From Candidatus Zymogenaceae bacterium (GTDB taxonomy: Bacteria > Desulfobacterota > Zymogenia > Zymogenales > Zymogenaceae), in contig JAFGFE010000020.1 of assembly GCA_016931225.1 (NCBI GenBank), positions 1 to 64,000 on the forward strand: a stretch of DNA of 64,000 nt, in the 5' to 3' direction. The notes below the pieces were generated by a model that was given only the letters and a program-made list of their open reading frames with translations, ran no database searches and was not told the DNA's origin. Position numbers and translations under genes: made by a program. Below, in pieces: positions 24,051 to 33,353 of this stretch. Each line of letters opens with the position of its first letter. Positions within the stretch are counted from its first letter, which is position 1.

Positions 24051-24197
24051 TACTATTTTATTCCGACCCTCCTCCGCCACACGATCCTTTTATTTTCTCA
24101 AGCGACCGTTACCTTCCCTGTACCGACTCCCGGAAGCCTGCAACCGCACTCGACAACACACGACATACGATCACCCGACTTCTGGATGCAGTACGCT

Positions 24198-25052
24198 TCA
24201 ACCCCGAGGTTCATGAGCCTCGTGCGATGGGATTGTGTCACCCTTTTCGTCATCACCTCCTCTTTCCGGCGCCAGCTTTTTCACCAGGAAGATCGACGCC
24301 AGGAATATCGCCCCGGCCCCGGCTAAAACCCCCGCCGGCACGTGGGCCAGCTCGTCCGCCGGGGCGGCGGACATCCCCGGCACCTCCGCCAGCTCCAATA
24401 AAAACGGGATGGAGATGGAATTGTGCAGCGCATGGGCGATGAAGGTGTCCGACGTGCGGTACCCCGCCGATATCATCCAGGCGTAGATCAGCCCCAGGAT
24501 GAGCGTGGCCGGAAACTGTATCGGATTGAGGTGGATAACCATGAATACGACGGCGGTGAAGACAATTCCGAACCGTATCCCGTGATGGGACGCCACCCCC
24601 CGGTAGATCACCCCGCGAAACACCCCCTCCTCCATGGCCGGGCCGATAATCGCCACCGACGCCACCACCAGGGCCAAATCTACCGGGCTGTCCTTTGGAA
24701 AAAGCCTGGTGATCTGCCAGAGGAGATCCTCGTACCGGGCCGGATCGATCAGGTATGTGGCCACCAGGTTGTCGAGTTCGGAAAGCAGTATCGCTAAACT
24801 CACCGTCATCGTGAGTATCGGGAGTAGCGCCTTCAGGTTGAGCGCCCCCCAGGCGACGGCCTGCTCCAGCGGCTCCCGGTTGACCTTCGACGCGATGATC
24901 ATCACCGCAAGGGCCGAAATGCTGATGGAGACGAGAATCATCAGGCCCGTTGAGCCGATCAGCGCCCCGAGGAAGCCGAGATAGGCCTGAAAAAAAAGAT
25001 AGAGAATCACCAGCACGAAAGAGAAAAAAATCCCCGGAAATCGCTGTTTCAT
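24198..25052 (-). CDS. CPBP-family intramembrane metalloprotease
   Basis: A 284-residue membrane protein with about six to seven hydrophobic segments. The Abi/CPBP motifs are GPAMEEGVFRGVIYRG (E-E-x3-R) near residue 156, FMVIHLNPIQF and FIAHALHNS, giving the Glu, His and His/Asn set of CAAX-like intramembrane proteases. Family members process membrane proteins or give immunity to bacteriocins. The start at 25052 (MKQRFPGIFF) has GGAGG six to seven bases upstream; the longer frame to 25181 overlaps the promoter of the divergent gene. The C-terminal 25 residues are charged and unstructured. Confidence 0.88.
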   Translation of the reverse strand: MKQRFPGIFFSFVLVILYLFFQAYLGFLGALIGSTGLMILVSISISALAVMIIASKVNREPLEQAVAWGALNLKALLPILTMTVSLAILLSELDNLVATYLIDPARYEDLLWQITRLFPKDSPVDLALVVASVAIIGPAMEEGVFRGVIYRGVASHHGIRFGIVFTAVVFMVIHLNPIQFPATLILGLIYAWMISAGYRTSDTFIAHALHNSISIPFLLELAEVPGMSAAPADELAHVPAGVLAGAGAIFLASIFLVKKLAPERGGDDEKGDTIPSHEAHEPRG

Positions 25053-25119
25053 ATATATCCTCCAATGTCCCCGGCCCACTGGGCGAAACCCGTACCCAAG
25101 GTAACCAAAAAAAAGCCTT

Positions 25120-25148
25120 TTGACAAGGCCAAACCGCCCTGATAGACT
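25120..25148 (+). promoter_or_regulatory. Sigma70-like promoter for the DUF1648 gene
   Basis: TTGACA, 17-base spacer, TAGACT, about 60 bases before the ATG at 25207. Confidence 0.65.
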
Positions 25149-25206
25149 GTCCCGGTGAAATTTGAAGCCCCGATCGCCCATGAATCATACATGGAAAGGA
25201 ACGATC

Positions 25207-25998
25207 ATGTCCAACCCCTCCGTTCGCTCTCATCTGCCGGCATTTGTGATCGTCCTCATCGTGATTGTGGTCGGCGTGCTGCTGCTCCCCTCCCTGCCGG
25301 AAGAGGTGCCCATCCATTACGACCGCGCCGGAAACCCGGACGCCTCCGGCCCGGCAACACTTGTGGTGACCCTGTTTTCCGCCTCCATGCTGGGCATGTT
25401 CATCTTCATGCTGATTTCAGACATTTTTTTGGTGTATCCGGTTCTTCCGGGAAAGATGATGGCCGCCATCAACGCCGTTATCGCCGCCACGATGTCCGTG
25501 GTGTACGGCACCGCCCTGGCGATGGACCTGGGAAAGATTGAAAACATGAACACCGGCCTGGTCCTCGGATTTCTCATTATCATCGCCGTGTGCCTGTTCC
25601 TCTATTTTGCCGCGGCCCGAAGGCTGGATGAGTCGGTCTCGGCACTGGGCTCCGTGGAGTACTTCGAGAAAACCAGCCCGTCGTGGTTCTATTATCTTTT
25701 TATCTTTGCGATCCCCCTGATTCCCCGATATCTCCTTTTAAGCGATAGGGGTATCGGCATCCTGGGTGTGCTCTATCGGATCACCATCCCCTGGTACGAC
25801 GTCGATTCCGTCACGGCGATGGACCTCACTACGGGGGGCAAAAAGGCGGGTCTCCCGGTGAAGATCTACCACACGTTCACAAACCTGGTCCTTGTTCGCA
25901 TTACGGGAAAGAAGGCGTCCATCATCATCTCCCCACGGGAAAGGGAGAAGTACCTTCGCATCGCCGGGGATTATGTGTCGGGAAAACCGCCGGCATGA
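25207..25998 (+). CDS. DUF1648-domain membrane protein
   Basis: A 263-residue membrane protein. Residues 1-60 carry the DUF1648 pattern: a first membrane helix then LPSLPEEVPIHYDRAGNPD, which faces outside. Further membrane helices lie at about 57-80, 88-110, 120-140 and 165-182. The last 80 residues are soluble and beta-rich (ITIPWYDVDSVTAMDL, IIISPREREKYL), resembling a bacterial PH-like domain. DUF1648 is found in SdpI-type immunity proteins and in stress-related membrane proteins; the role here is unknown. AAAGGA precedes the ATG by seven bases. Confidence 0.8.
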   Translation: MSNPSVRSHLPAFVIVLIVIVVGVLLLPSLPEEVPIHYDRAGNPDASGPATLVVTLFSASMLGMFIFMLISDIFLVYPVLPGKMMAAINAVIAATMSVVYGTALAMDLGKIENMNTGLVLGFLIIIAVCLFLYFAAARRLDESVSALGSVEYFEKTSPSWFYYLFIFAIPLIPRYLLLSDRGIGILGVLYRITIPWYDVDSVTAMDLTTGGKKAGLPVKIYHTFTNLVLVRITGKKASIIISPREREKYLRIAGDYVSGKPPA

Positions 25999-26022
25999 TG
26001 ACGTGAATCCACGGGGTGAAAT

Positions 26023-26055
26023 AAAAAGGGCCGAAGTCTCTCTTCGGCCCTTTTT
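26023..26055 (+). terminator. Bidirectional terminator between convergent genes
   Basis: AAAAAGGGCCGAAG-tctct-CTTCGGCCCTTTTT: a long perfect stem with A-run and T-run on opposite sides, so it can stop both the DUF1648 gene and the PxxKW gene. Confidence 0.9.
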
Positions 26056-26077
26056 ACGTCCCTGTTCGGGGTATCGG

Positions 26078-26368
26078 TTACCGGGCGCCTGCCGCGGCCC
26101 GCTTCGAGGCCTTCAGGGGGTTGATCTTTTTGGTGTCATCCACCGCTTCGCCGGCCTTCATATGAGTGGCGAGGTTGCATACTCCCCGGGCCCATTTGAT
26201 ACTGGGATCCGGCGTCGACGAGCAGTACTTGCCGGTGGGAAGTTCGATTATACGGGCGCATCCTTCGCACGCTTCGACGATGGTGTAGCAGCTACCGCCG
26301 TTGAAGTCACACCCCTTCTTGGTCATAAATACACAAGACGTTCCCGGTTTGATGGTTGCACAGTCCAT
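26078..26368 (-). CDS. PxxKW-type cysteine-rich protein
   Basis: A 96-residue protein with eight Cys (residues 3, 12, 20, 27, 34, 37, 49, 64) and the motif PSIKW at residues 55-59, which names the PxxKW family seen in Desulfobacterota-type anaerobes. C-E-G-C at 34-37 with the other Cys suggests metal or iron-sulfur binding. No signal peptide. The start at 26368 (MDCATIKPG) has a perfect AGGAGG nine bases upstream, so the longer frame to 26431 is rejected. It has its own promoter and shared terminator. Function unknown. Confidence 0.88.
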   Translation of the reverse strand: MDCATIKPGTSCVFMTKKGCDFNGGSCYTIVEACEGCARIIELPTGKYCSSTPDPSIKWARGVCNLATHMKAGEAVDDTKKINPLKASKRAAAGAR

Positions 26369-26495
26369 GGCTGGGGTCCTCCTCTTTTCAGAAATACGAT
26401 TGCGAAAATGAGATGTAAAAAAACCGGACACCTCTGTTTCACGCCCGGTTATAATGAAACGCCCGAAACTAAGATAATCGGGACAGTAACTTTAT

Positions 26496-26524
26496 ATTAT
26501 CTCAAAATAAAAAATATATGTCAA
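26496..26524 (-). promoter_or_regulatory. Sigma70-like promoter for the PxxKW gene
   Basis: Minus strand TTGACA, 17-base AT-only-like spacer, GATAAT, about 130 bases before the ATG. The AT-rich block 26480-26550 is the only notable feature of the 26369-26645 gap. Confidence 0.65.
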
Positions 26525-26645
26525 GAAAATAATTAAGCTTTTTAAAAACATCGATGACATACAATGAACCCTTTCTTTCAATGACTCAGGGCATACAACG
26601 CGCCCCCGCAGAACCCGCGCAAAACGTCCATACAGAGAAAGCGAT

Positions 26646-26685
26646 AAAAAAAAGGCGCCTTGCAGGATGTTCCCGAAAGCGCACC
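26646..26685 (-). terminator. Intrinsic terminator for the Cys-containing gene at 26707
   Basis: Minus strand: GGTGC pairs with GCGCC (one G-T pair) around a loop that can itself fold, followed by eight T residues. It lies just after the stop at 26707. Confidence 0.55.
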
Positions 26686-26706
26686 ACCCGGGGAGGGTCC
26701 TGTCTT

Positions 26707-27342
26707 TCACTCCTCCCTGTCTTCGGATTCAGGGTTTTTCCTGAAAAACGCGTTTCCGACCGTGTCGATCTTGTCCGGTGACGCATGCGTCGGATGAACT
26801 CGATAAGACGTCTTTGACGGTTTCATGTTTGTCAGTGAAAGATTCTTGAGCGTCTTTTCATGATGAATACCGTCACAGTTCGTATAGATACACCTCCTGC
26901 ACTTTTCTCTCGCCGTGTCTATATCCGCAATCTTCATGAGCTTCTCGGAAGATTCGATCCTGAAGAATCCGTTCAGACACATCATGGATTCATAGCATGA
27001 ATCGATATCTATCATTTCCTCATATACCGAACAGTAGTGCGGATGGTCAAAATCGCAGTAGTCATAGATGTTATCCGAGGTGTTCTCGTGATACACCCGC
27101 ACCACGAGGTCTCCGGAGCGGTATATCACAGGCACGTCGGTGTATAACAGCAGGTCGCAGTGGTGAACGCTGGCGTCAAACCCACCGTTGAATGAATACG
27201 TCCTGTCGCCGAAATCATACAGGTATTCAACATCCGATACACTGTATACGCCCTGAATCCTTTTCGCCAGATCATCCAGGGTGTGCGTGATCGCCATGTC
27301 GATCTCGCGTCTTCCGGCTTCACTGTTTAGGAGTATTTTCAT
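26707..27342 (-). CDS. Hypothetical Cys-containing protein
   Basis: A 211-residue protein with no family I recognise. The first half is acidic and aromatic (DVEYLYDFGDRTYSFNGGFD), followed by CDFDHPHYCSVYEE and a C-x2-C-x4-C group in REKCRRCIYTNCDG near residue 145, which may bind a metal or cluster. The C-terminus is polar and basic. No signal peptide or membrane helix. Start at 27342 (MKILLNSEAG), with GGGGGAG ten bases upstream; the frame is open to 27438. It may be linked in expression with neither neighbour: the next gene upstream ends 95 bases away. Confidence 0.75.
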   Translation of the reverse strand: MKILLNSEAGRREIDMAITHTLDDLAKRIQGVYSVSDVEYLYDFGDRTYSFNGGFDASVHHCDLLLYTDVPVIYRSGDLVVRVYHENTSDNIYDYCDFDHPHYCSVYEEMIDIDSCYESMMCLNGFFRIESSEKLMKIADIDTAREKCRRCIYTNCDGIHHEKTLKNLSLTNMKPSKTSYRVHPTHASPDKIDTVGNAFFRKNPESEDREE

Positions 27343-27437
27343 GATACAGACACTCCCCCGATGCGTCGATTCCGACCGGTCTTCCCCCCCATCCCACACT
27401 TCAGGCCGTAGGACGGCGCACATCGGCGCTCGATGCA

Positions 27438-28760
27438 TCAGTCGGATCGGTCATCGGCGTCCCCCTTCCGGACGAGGCGGGCCAGCGTCTCCACGTGAAA
27501 GGTGTGGGGGAACATGTCGAACACGGAGGCGGATTCGAGGCGAAAGCCGTGATCCATCAGGATGCGCACGTCCCGGGCCAATGTCGCAGGCGCGCATGAG
27601 ATATAGAATATCTCCTCGGCACCCAGAGACGGCAGGAGCCGGGCGACATCATGTGCGCCGGTCCGGGGCGGATCCAGCACCACAACATCGAATTGCTCCC
27701 CCTGCTCGACGGCGTCTGTGAGGTAGTGCGCCGCGTCGGCCGTGACGACCTGTGAGTGTTGCGCGCCGAGGGATTGAAGCGTCTTTTCGGCACGGGCCGA
27801 CAGCGTCTCGTCCCGTTCCACCGCCGTCACCCGTGCCCCCCCGGCCGCTAGGGGAAGGGTAAAGTTCCCGCCGCCGGAAAAAAGCTCCAGCACCGTTTTT
27901 TCGGAAATATCATGAGAGAGAAGGTGATCAATGAGCTTTCTGTTTACGTCCGGATTCGCCTGGACGAATCCGTTCGCCGAAAACGATATCGCCCCGCCGG
28001 GTGCTGTGGACGACCCCGGATAGACGACCAGGGGGTCACCGAAGGTGCGGCACCCCGATCGATTGGCGAGTACGAGGCCCGAAACGTCGAGCCGCCGCAT
28101 CGCGGCCCGTACCGCCTTCTCCCCCGGTATAAACCCGCCGGAAAGAGTGAGAAGAGCGACGACCCGATCCCCCTCCCCCGCCAGGAGCCTGAGCTCCCCC
28201 CGTCCATGAAACTTCAGGGCGGAGAGCGCCGCCCCCGCTCCGGCGATTCGTGAAGAAAGCGCAGGAAACGCCACGGGACACTCCTGAACCTTTATGATGC
28301 GTCGGCTCTTCCGGGCGAAAAAACCGACCTGCTGCCCCCGGGGGCCCGCCTCGCACTGCATCTCCAGGACGACGCGCCAGCCGCGAAGAGAGGACGACGG
28401 CGCCACGGGCGGGACATGCACCCCCTCGATCCCCGCAATGCGCTCCAGGGCGTCCGTCACGATGCGCTGCTTCGCGTTAAGCTGCATCGGGTAGGAAATG
28501 TGCTGCCACTGGCACCCGCCGCATACGCCGGCATGGGGGCAGAAGGGGTCCGTCCGATGGGGCGAGGGCGTCAGGAGCTCCTCCAGCCTTCCCCTGATGT
28601 AGCTTTTTTTGTCCTCGACCGCAGAAAAAAAGACCACGTCCCCCGGCACGGCGTCGGGGATGAAGACCACCTTCCCCCGGTGTCGGGCGACGCCGAAACC
28701 GCCCTCGGCCAGGGATTCAATCGTCACCGTGCCGCCGGAATAGATGTAGGATGCGCCCAT
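27438..28760 (-). CDS. rlmD: 23S rRNA (uracil-5-)-methyltransferase RlmD/RumA type
   Basis: A 440-residue RNA m5U methyltransferase. N-terminal TRAM domain (residues 5-65; SLAEGGFGVARHRGKVVFIP), iron-sulfur Cys set with CPHAGVCGGCQWQHI near residue 77, SAM site VLELFSGGGNFTLPLA near 285, VVLDPPRTGAHD near 366, and the catalytic Cys in ISCAPATLARD near 393. It methylates U1939-equivalent in 23S rRNA, though TrmA- or RlmC-type specificity cannot be excluded by eye. The start at 28760 (MGASYIYSGGTV) is preferred to 28808. Confidence 0.92.
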   Translation of the reverse strand: MGASYIYSGGTVTIESLAEGGFGVARHRGKVVFIPDAVPGDVVFFSAVEDKKSYIRGRLEELLTPSPHRTDPFCPHAGVCGGCQWQHISYPMQLNAKQRIVTDALERIAGIEGVHVPPVAPSSSLRGWRVVLEMQCEAGPRGQQVGFFARKSRRIIKVQECPVAFPALSSRIAGAGAALSALKFHGRGELRLLAGEGDRVVALLTLSGGFIPGEKAVRAAMRRLDVSGLVLANRSGCRTFGDPLVVYPGSSTAPGGAISFSANGFVQANPDVNRKLIDHLLSHDISEKTVLELFSGGGNFTLPLAAGGARVTAVERDETLSARAEKTLQSLGAQHSQVVTADAAHYLTDAVEQGEQFDVVVLDPPRTGAHDVARLLPSLGAEEIFYISCAPATLARDVRILMDHGFRLESASVFDMFPHTFHVETLARLVRKGDADDRSD

Positions 28761-28870
28761 TTTATGAAAAAACGCCTCAAAAAAAACCGAGGCTCCGTCG
28801 GGTTGCACACGCCCTTACGGGCGGCGTCCCGGAACCCCGAGTCGTGTTTTGAATCATGCCTCCGCCCGGG

Positions 28871-30793
28871 CTACGTCCCGCTTTCTGGGGATTGTGCCGG
28901 TTCAAGAAAGCTCTTGAGCTCGTCGTCCTCCAGCACCTCGATATCCAACAGACGCCTGGCCATCCTCTCCATGCGATCCCGGTTCTGAGAGAGGATACCC
29001 TCCGCGGTCCGGTAGGCCTCGTCGATGATGCGCTTGATCTCCTTGTCGATCTCCCGGGATGTATCGTCGCTGTAGTCCGGAATCGACTCGAGACCTGTAC
29101 CCATCATGTTCGCCCTCGGCTCGCTTTCGTAGGAGACCAGGCCCATCTTTTCGCTCATGCCGTACTCCTTGACCATGCGCCGGGCGATGTCCGCCGCCTT
29201 GCTCAGGTCGTTGTGTGCGCCGGTGGAGGGCTCTCCGAATACGATCTCCTCCGCCGCCCGGCCTCCCAGGAGCGTCGCCAGCTTTCCGTTGAGCTCTGTC
29301 CTGGTCATCAGGTATCGATCCTCGGTGGGAAGCTGCAGCGTGTATCCCAGGGCGGCGATGCCCCGGGGGACGATGGATATCTTCTCCACCGGGTCAGTGC
29401 CGGGGAGGTTTGACGCCACCAGGGCGTGGCCGACCTCGTGATAGGCCACCCGTTCCTTCTCCTCCTGGTTCATCAAGCGGTTTTTCTTCTCCAGTCCCGC
29501 CACCACCCGCTCGATGGCCTCGTCGAAATCGTCCCCGTCCACGGCGTCCTTTCCCCTTCTCGCCGCAAGCAGCGCCGCCTCGTTGGCGATGTTCGCCAGG
29601 TCCGCTCCGGCGAAGCCGGGGGTTTTAGCGGCGATTCGATCGAGATCCACGTTGCCTGCGAGAACCAGCTCCCGGACGTGAATCTTTAGGATATCCAGCC
29701 TCCCCTTCTTGTCCGGCCTGTCCACCAGGACGTGCCGGTCGAACCGTCCGGGCCGAAGCAGGGCGGGATCGAGAATCTCGGGCCGATTGGTGGCGGCCAT
29801 CAGGATGAGCCCCGCCCGCGCGTCGAATCCGTCCATCTCCACGAGCAACTGGTTGAGGGTCTGCTCTCGCTCGTCGTTGCCACCGGATACGTTCACCCCC
29901 CGCACCTTTCCCAGGGCGTCAAGCTCGTCTACGAAGATGATGCAAGGGGCCTTGGACTGGGCCTGGTTGAAGAGGTCCCGCACCCGGGCGGCCCCCACTC
30001 CCACGAACATCTCCACGAATTCAGATCCGGAGATGGAGAAAAACGGCACGCTGGCCTCCCCCGCCACGGCCCGGGCCAGCAGCGTCTTCCCTGTCCCCGG
30101 CGGGCCCACCAGGAGTATCCCCTTCGGGATTTTGCCCCCCAGCCGCCGGAACTTGTCTGGATTCTGCAGGTATTCGATGACCTCTGTCAGTTCCTCCTCC
30201 GCCTCGTCCACCCCCGCCACGTCGGTGAAATCGACGCTTACCTGGTCCTCGGCGTAAATCTTCGCCTTGGAGCGGCCCACGGACATGAAATCCGCGCCAC
30301 CCCTCCCCATGCGCCTGAGCAGGTAAAACCAGACGAAGCCGAACAGGAGGAACAGGGGGAGCCACAATAACAGCTGCATCAGAAAGGTGTTTTCCAGCTT
30401 CCCGGAATATGTGACGCCCTTCTCGTTGAGCAGCGGCACCAGATCCGGGTCCTCCACCACGACGGTCTTGAAGGTCACCTCGCCGTTCTCGTCACCTTCC
30501 ATCTCGTCGTCTTTCTCCACCTTCAGCGTTCCCTGGATCTCGGCGGTGCCGATCTTCAGGTCGCTCACCCGTCCCTCCTCCACGGCGGCGCGAAACTCGC
30601 TGTAGGTCAGCTCCTCGACCTTCTCCTTGAAGAAAAAGCTCGCCGCAAAGTATATCGCCACCACTGCCAGGATGATAAACCAGGGTGAAAATTTCATGCC
30701 GGGCGTTTGCCGGTCCCGGGGAGGACGGTCCGGGCCCTTGGGGTTGGTTTCCGGTTTGTCCGGTTTTTTCTCTTTATTATCGTGTTCTGTCAT
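28871..30793 (-). CDS. ftsH: ATP-dependent zinc metalloprotease FtsH
   Basis: A 640-residue inner-membrane AAA+ protease that degrades membrane and regulatory proteins. Charged N-terminus (31 residues), first membrane helix at about 35-52, a periplasmic domain of about 90 residues, second helix near 133-155, AAA module with Walker A GPPGTGKT near residue 229, Walker [10 protein letters not shown], second-region-of-homology [19 protein letters not shown], and zinc site HEVGH near residue 450 with the third ligand Glu/Asp downstream. HEVGH instead of the usual HEAGH keeps H-E-x-x-H. The long polar N-terminus is unusual. Single gene. Confidence 0.97.
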   Translation of the reverse strand: MTEHDNKEKKPDKPETNPKGPDRPPRDRQTPGMKFSPWFIILAVVAIYFAASFFFKEKVEELTYSEFRAAVEEGRVSDLKIGTAEIQGTLKVEKDDEMEGDENGEVTFKTVVVEDPDLVPLLNEKGVTYSGKLENTFLMQLLLWLPLFLLFGFVWFYLLRRMGRGGADFMSVGRSKAKIYAEDQVSVDFTDVAGVDEAEEELTEVIEYLQNPDKFRRLGGKIPKGILLVGPPGTGKTLLARAVAGEASVPFFSISGSEFVEMFVGVGAARVRDLFNQAQSKAPCIIFVDELDALGKVRGVNVSGGNDEREQTLNQLLVEMDGFDARAGLILMAATNRPEILDPALLRPGRFDRHVLVDRPDKKGRLDILKIHVRELVLAGNVDLDRIAAKTPGFAGADLANIANEAALLAARRGKDAVDGDDFDEAIERVVAGLEKKNRLMNQEEKERVAYHEVGHALVASNLPGTDPVEKISIVPRGIAALGYTLQLPTEDRYLMTRTELNGKLATLLGGRAAEEIVFGEPSTGAHNDLSKAADIARRMVKEYGMSEKMGLVSYESEPRANMMGTGLESIPDYSDDTSREIDKEIKRIIDEAYRTAEGILSQNRDRMERMARRLLDIEVLEDDELKSFLEPAQSPESGT

Positions 30794-31172
30794 ATGTCTC
30801 TTTTTTTTCGGTTAAATTTCAGTATACCCGACACCGGTCGAAAATGAAACCGAAAAAAACCGGCTTCAATCCCCCCGCCGGACGCCTACTTCGCACTGCA
30901 TACACCCCAGAGGCCCGCGTTTCCCACCACCCGTCGTGTTATTCACCTCTTATGCCGCCGCCCGGACACCTCCCGCCGGTTATATGACGATATATCGGCG
31001 GCTGTATTGCCCGAAGCGGTGCCGGGGAGAACGGCCCATCGCCCCATGACACCCCCGGACGGCCCCGGGCCTGACGGAACACCCGGCGCCTCATTCCGGC
31101 AGGGAACCGCACATGAGCATGGGACATATGGTGCAATAATGCTATAGAATGTTATTCCTTTGGAGGGATCTC
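30794..31172. other. Intergenic region upstream of ftsH
   Basis: About 380 bases between the ftsH start and the small broken gene. G+C-rich, with short A-runs near 30850. No intact gene, RNA structure or strong promoter recognised. Confidence 0.5.
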
Positions 31173-31419
31173 ATGAATCAGGCGATACCCCATCAGGGCG
31201 ACCCCCACTGGATGTACATGCACGGCGGGATGTCCGAAAGCATCATCACGGCGAGGGTGAGGTGGACGAGCACGCCCCCCCTACACCGACGAGCTGATCA
31301 TTCGGGCGATCCGGAAAGAACCTGATGCCGACGGCGAGGAGTTGGAATGGGACATGCCGAGACGGGATTTCTCTGATGATGACGTGAAGGAACTGCTTGA
31401 TTATCTAAAAATGCTGTAG
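31173..31419 (+). pseudogene. Frameshifted small gene with cytochrome c-like C-terminus
   Basis: A perfect GGAGGG ribosome-binding site lies five bases before the ATG at 31173, and the first frame gives MNQAIPHQGDPHWMYMHGG before it stops at 31324. A second frame, joined near the seven-C run at 31275-31281, continues as PPYTDELIIRAIRKEPD and ends WDMPRRDFSDDDVKELLDYL with the stop at 31417-31419. That end is typical of class I cytochrome c (axial-Met loop and last helix). No C-x2-C-H haem motif is seen. Either a one-base indel inactivated the gene or the C-run was misread. Without a haem site, even a corrected gene would be a fragment. Confidence 0.6.
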
Positions 31420-31474
31420 CGCCGATATGCGCGTCCAAAATAAGAAATATACCACCCCGTCTGATCCCTCATCC

Positions 31475-31500
31475 CCGAAAACAACAGGCGCATATCGCCT
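31475..31500 (-). terminator. Weak terminator after dapA
   Basis: Minus strand AGGCG-atatg-CGCCT followed by GTTGTTTT. A short 5-bp stem, about 20 bases past the dapA stop; low confidence. Confidence 0.35.
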
Positions 31501-31518
31501 CACGGCGGTGTTTTTCCC

Positions 31519-32391
31519 CTACAGCAGCCCGTACTCCTTCAGCACCTTCTTGAGCGTCTCCATGCTGGCGTCGGACAACGGCGCCTGGGGAAGGCGCACA
31601 TCCGGGTCGATTTTCCCCATCAGGCCGAGGGCCGCCTTGGCCGGCACCGGATTGGTCTCGATGAACATGGCCCGGGCGACGGGCATGATCTTGTAGTGGA
31701 GCCGCCTCGCCTCCTCCCAGTCCCCGGCGGCCGCTCGCCTGACCATCTCCTCCATATCCCGGGGCGTCACGTTGGAAACCACGGAGATGACCCCCGTGCC
31801 GCCGATGGCGATCAGGGGGAGAACGGTGAAGTCGTCTCCCGAGAGGACGATGAAATCCTTCTCCGCCTGCTCGATGACGTCCGAGACCTGCCGGAGGTCG
31901 CCGGTGGCCTCCTTGATGCCGACAATGTTTTTCACCTTCGAAAGCCTGGCCACCGTGGGCGGCAACATGTTCACCCCGGTCCTCCCCGGCACGTTGTACA
32001 TGATGATGGGGATATTAACCTCTTTCGCCACGGTGGTGAAGTGGAGATACAGCCCCTCCTGGGTGGGCTTGTTGTAATAGGGGGTGATCACAAGCGCCGC
32101 ATCCGCGCCCACCTCTTTCGCATGGATGGTCAGGGCGATGGCCTCGGCGGTGCTGTTGGAACCGGCCCCGGCGACAACCGGCACCCGGCCCTTTGCCTGT
32201 TTCACCACGAACTCCACCACCCGGTGGTGTTCCTCGTGGGAAAGGGTGGCCGATTCACCGGTGGTGCCGCAGGGCACCAACCCGGATATCCCCTGGTCTA
32301 TCTGGAATTCCACGAGATCGGCCAGTGAATCAAAATCGACTTCCCTCTTCTTGAAGGGGGTCACGATTGCGGTCAAAGCTCCTGAAAACAT
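31519..32391 (-). CDS. dapA: 4-hydroxy-tetrahydrodipicolinate synthase
   Basis: A 290-residue TIM-barrel enzyme that condenses pyruvate with aspartate semialdehyde, the first step committed to lysine and diaminopimelate. Seen: GTTGESATLSHEEH near residue 42, the catalytic Tyr in MYNVPGRTG, and the Schiff-base Lys in VGIKEATGD near 161. The length matches the family. It is the last gene of the arg-lys block, 14 bases after dapF. In related genomes dapB usually follows; here the broken cytochrome-like gene on the opposite strand follows instead. Confidence 0.97.
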   Translation of the reverse strand: MFSGALTAIVTPFKKREVDFDSLADLVEFQIDQGISGLVPCGTTGESATLSHEEHHRVVEFVVKQAKGRVPVVAGAGSNSTAEAIALTIHAKEVGADAALVITPYYNKPTQEGLYLHFTTVAKEVNIPIIMYNVPGRTGVNMLPPTVARLSKVKNIVGIKEATGDLRQVSDVIEQAEKDFIVLSGDDFTVLPLIAIGGTGVISVVSNVTPRDMEEMVRRAAAGDWEEARRLHYKIMPVARAMFIETNPVPAKAALGLMGKIDPDVRLPQAPLSDASMETLKKVLKEYGLL

Positions 32392-32405
32392 GCGTTCACT
32401 CCCTT

Positions 32406-33242
32406 TTACGTCAGTGCGTCGTTATGTAATGTTGCGGTATATATCAGGCGGGCATCGCCCTCCAGGTATACCTCGGTCACACCGTTTTCGCCTTTTATAA
32501 AATGCACCACCAGCGGGATGGTGGATGTCGGGATGAGGGTGACCGGCGGAGACACGTCTCCCGCCAAAAAAAGCGTGACCGCCGCCGCCACGGCCCCGGT
32601 GCCGCAGGCCAGGGTCTCCGCCTCCACTCCCCGCTCGTAGGTACGGATGGTCACGGTCCCGTCACTCTCAACCCGGACGAAGTTCGCGTTGGCGCCGTTC
32701 GGCGCAAAGTTTTCGTGATACCGCACCGCGCGCCCCATCTGTGCCACGTCCATTCCCACCACGTCATCGGTCACCAGCACCGCATGGGGAACGCCGGTGT
32801 CGGAATAGTGATAGCTCAGTCTTTTTCCCGAAACAACAAGAGTCCGATCCAGCGCCGTCTCCTTCGGGTCGGTCATGGCGAGCTTCACCCGTCCCGACTC
32901 CAGGACCTCGGCCCGAATGACGCCCGCGCCGGTGAAAAAGGCCGTCGTCGTTCCCGAAATGCCCAGGATATGGGCCAGGCGGGCGGCGCACCGGGCGGCG
33001 TTGCCGCACATATCGGCCTCAGAGCCGTCGGCGTTGTAAAACCGCCAGCGAAAATCGAGGGCCGGGTCGTCCGCGGACTCAATAAGCACCAAGCCGTCGG
33101 CCCCCACGGACACCCCCCGACGGCACAGAAGACGCGCCGCCCGGGCCGGATCGGCGGAGGGAAACAAGCCGTCTCGATTATCTATAAAGATGAAATCGTT
33201 GCCGCTGCCGCTCATTTTATAGAATTGTATCGAATCCACCAA
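32406..33242 (-). CDS. dapF: Diaminopimelate epimerase
   Basis: A 278-residue enzyme that interconverts LL- and meso-diaminopimelate without a cofactor. The two catalytic Cys are in ADMCGNAARCAARL (residue about 77) and TLACGTGAVAA (about 215); SGSGNDF opens the protein. The start appears to be TTG at 33242, with AAGGA seven bases upstream; the GTG next to it at 33239 is also possible. The 210 bases between it and lysA hold a purine-rich transcript segment. Confidence 0.95.
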   Translation of the reverse strand: MVDSIQFYKMSGSGNDFIFIDNRDGLFPSADPARAARLLCRRGVSVGADGLVLIESADDPALDFRWRFYNADGSEADMCGNAARCAARLAHILGISGTTTAFFTGAGVIRAEVLESGRVKLAMTDPKETALDRTLVVSGKRLSYHYSDTGVPHAVLVTDDVVGMDVAQMGRAVRYHENFAPNGANANFVRVESDGTVTIRTYERGVEAETLACGTGAVAAAVTLFLAGDVSPPVTLIPTSTIPLVVHFIKGENGVTEVYLEGDARLIYTATLHNDALT

Positions 33243-33353
33243 TACCGATTCCTTATGAATGCTCCTCGATTATAGTATTTGACACCGCAGTCTGTGAATT
33301 GTTCTCTTTTCGGCGTTCCCGGGGGCGAGGCGATGCGATCACTCCCATACACT

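Noticed and set aside
28871-30793. FtsH zinc motif HEVGH as a loss of function.
   Set aside because: The H-E-x-x-H metal and catalytic residues are intact; only the third position differs from the usual Ala.
31173-31326. Reading the small gene at 31173 as an intact 50-residue protein.
   Set aside because: The downstream frame carries a clear cytochrome-like end that fits a single-base shift; a 50-residue intact protein would be unexplained. Kept as a pseudogene instead.
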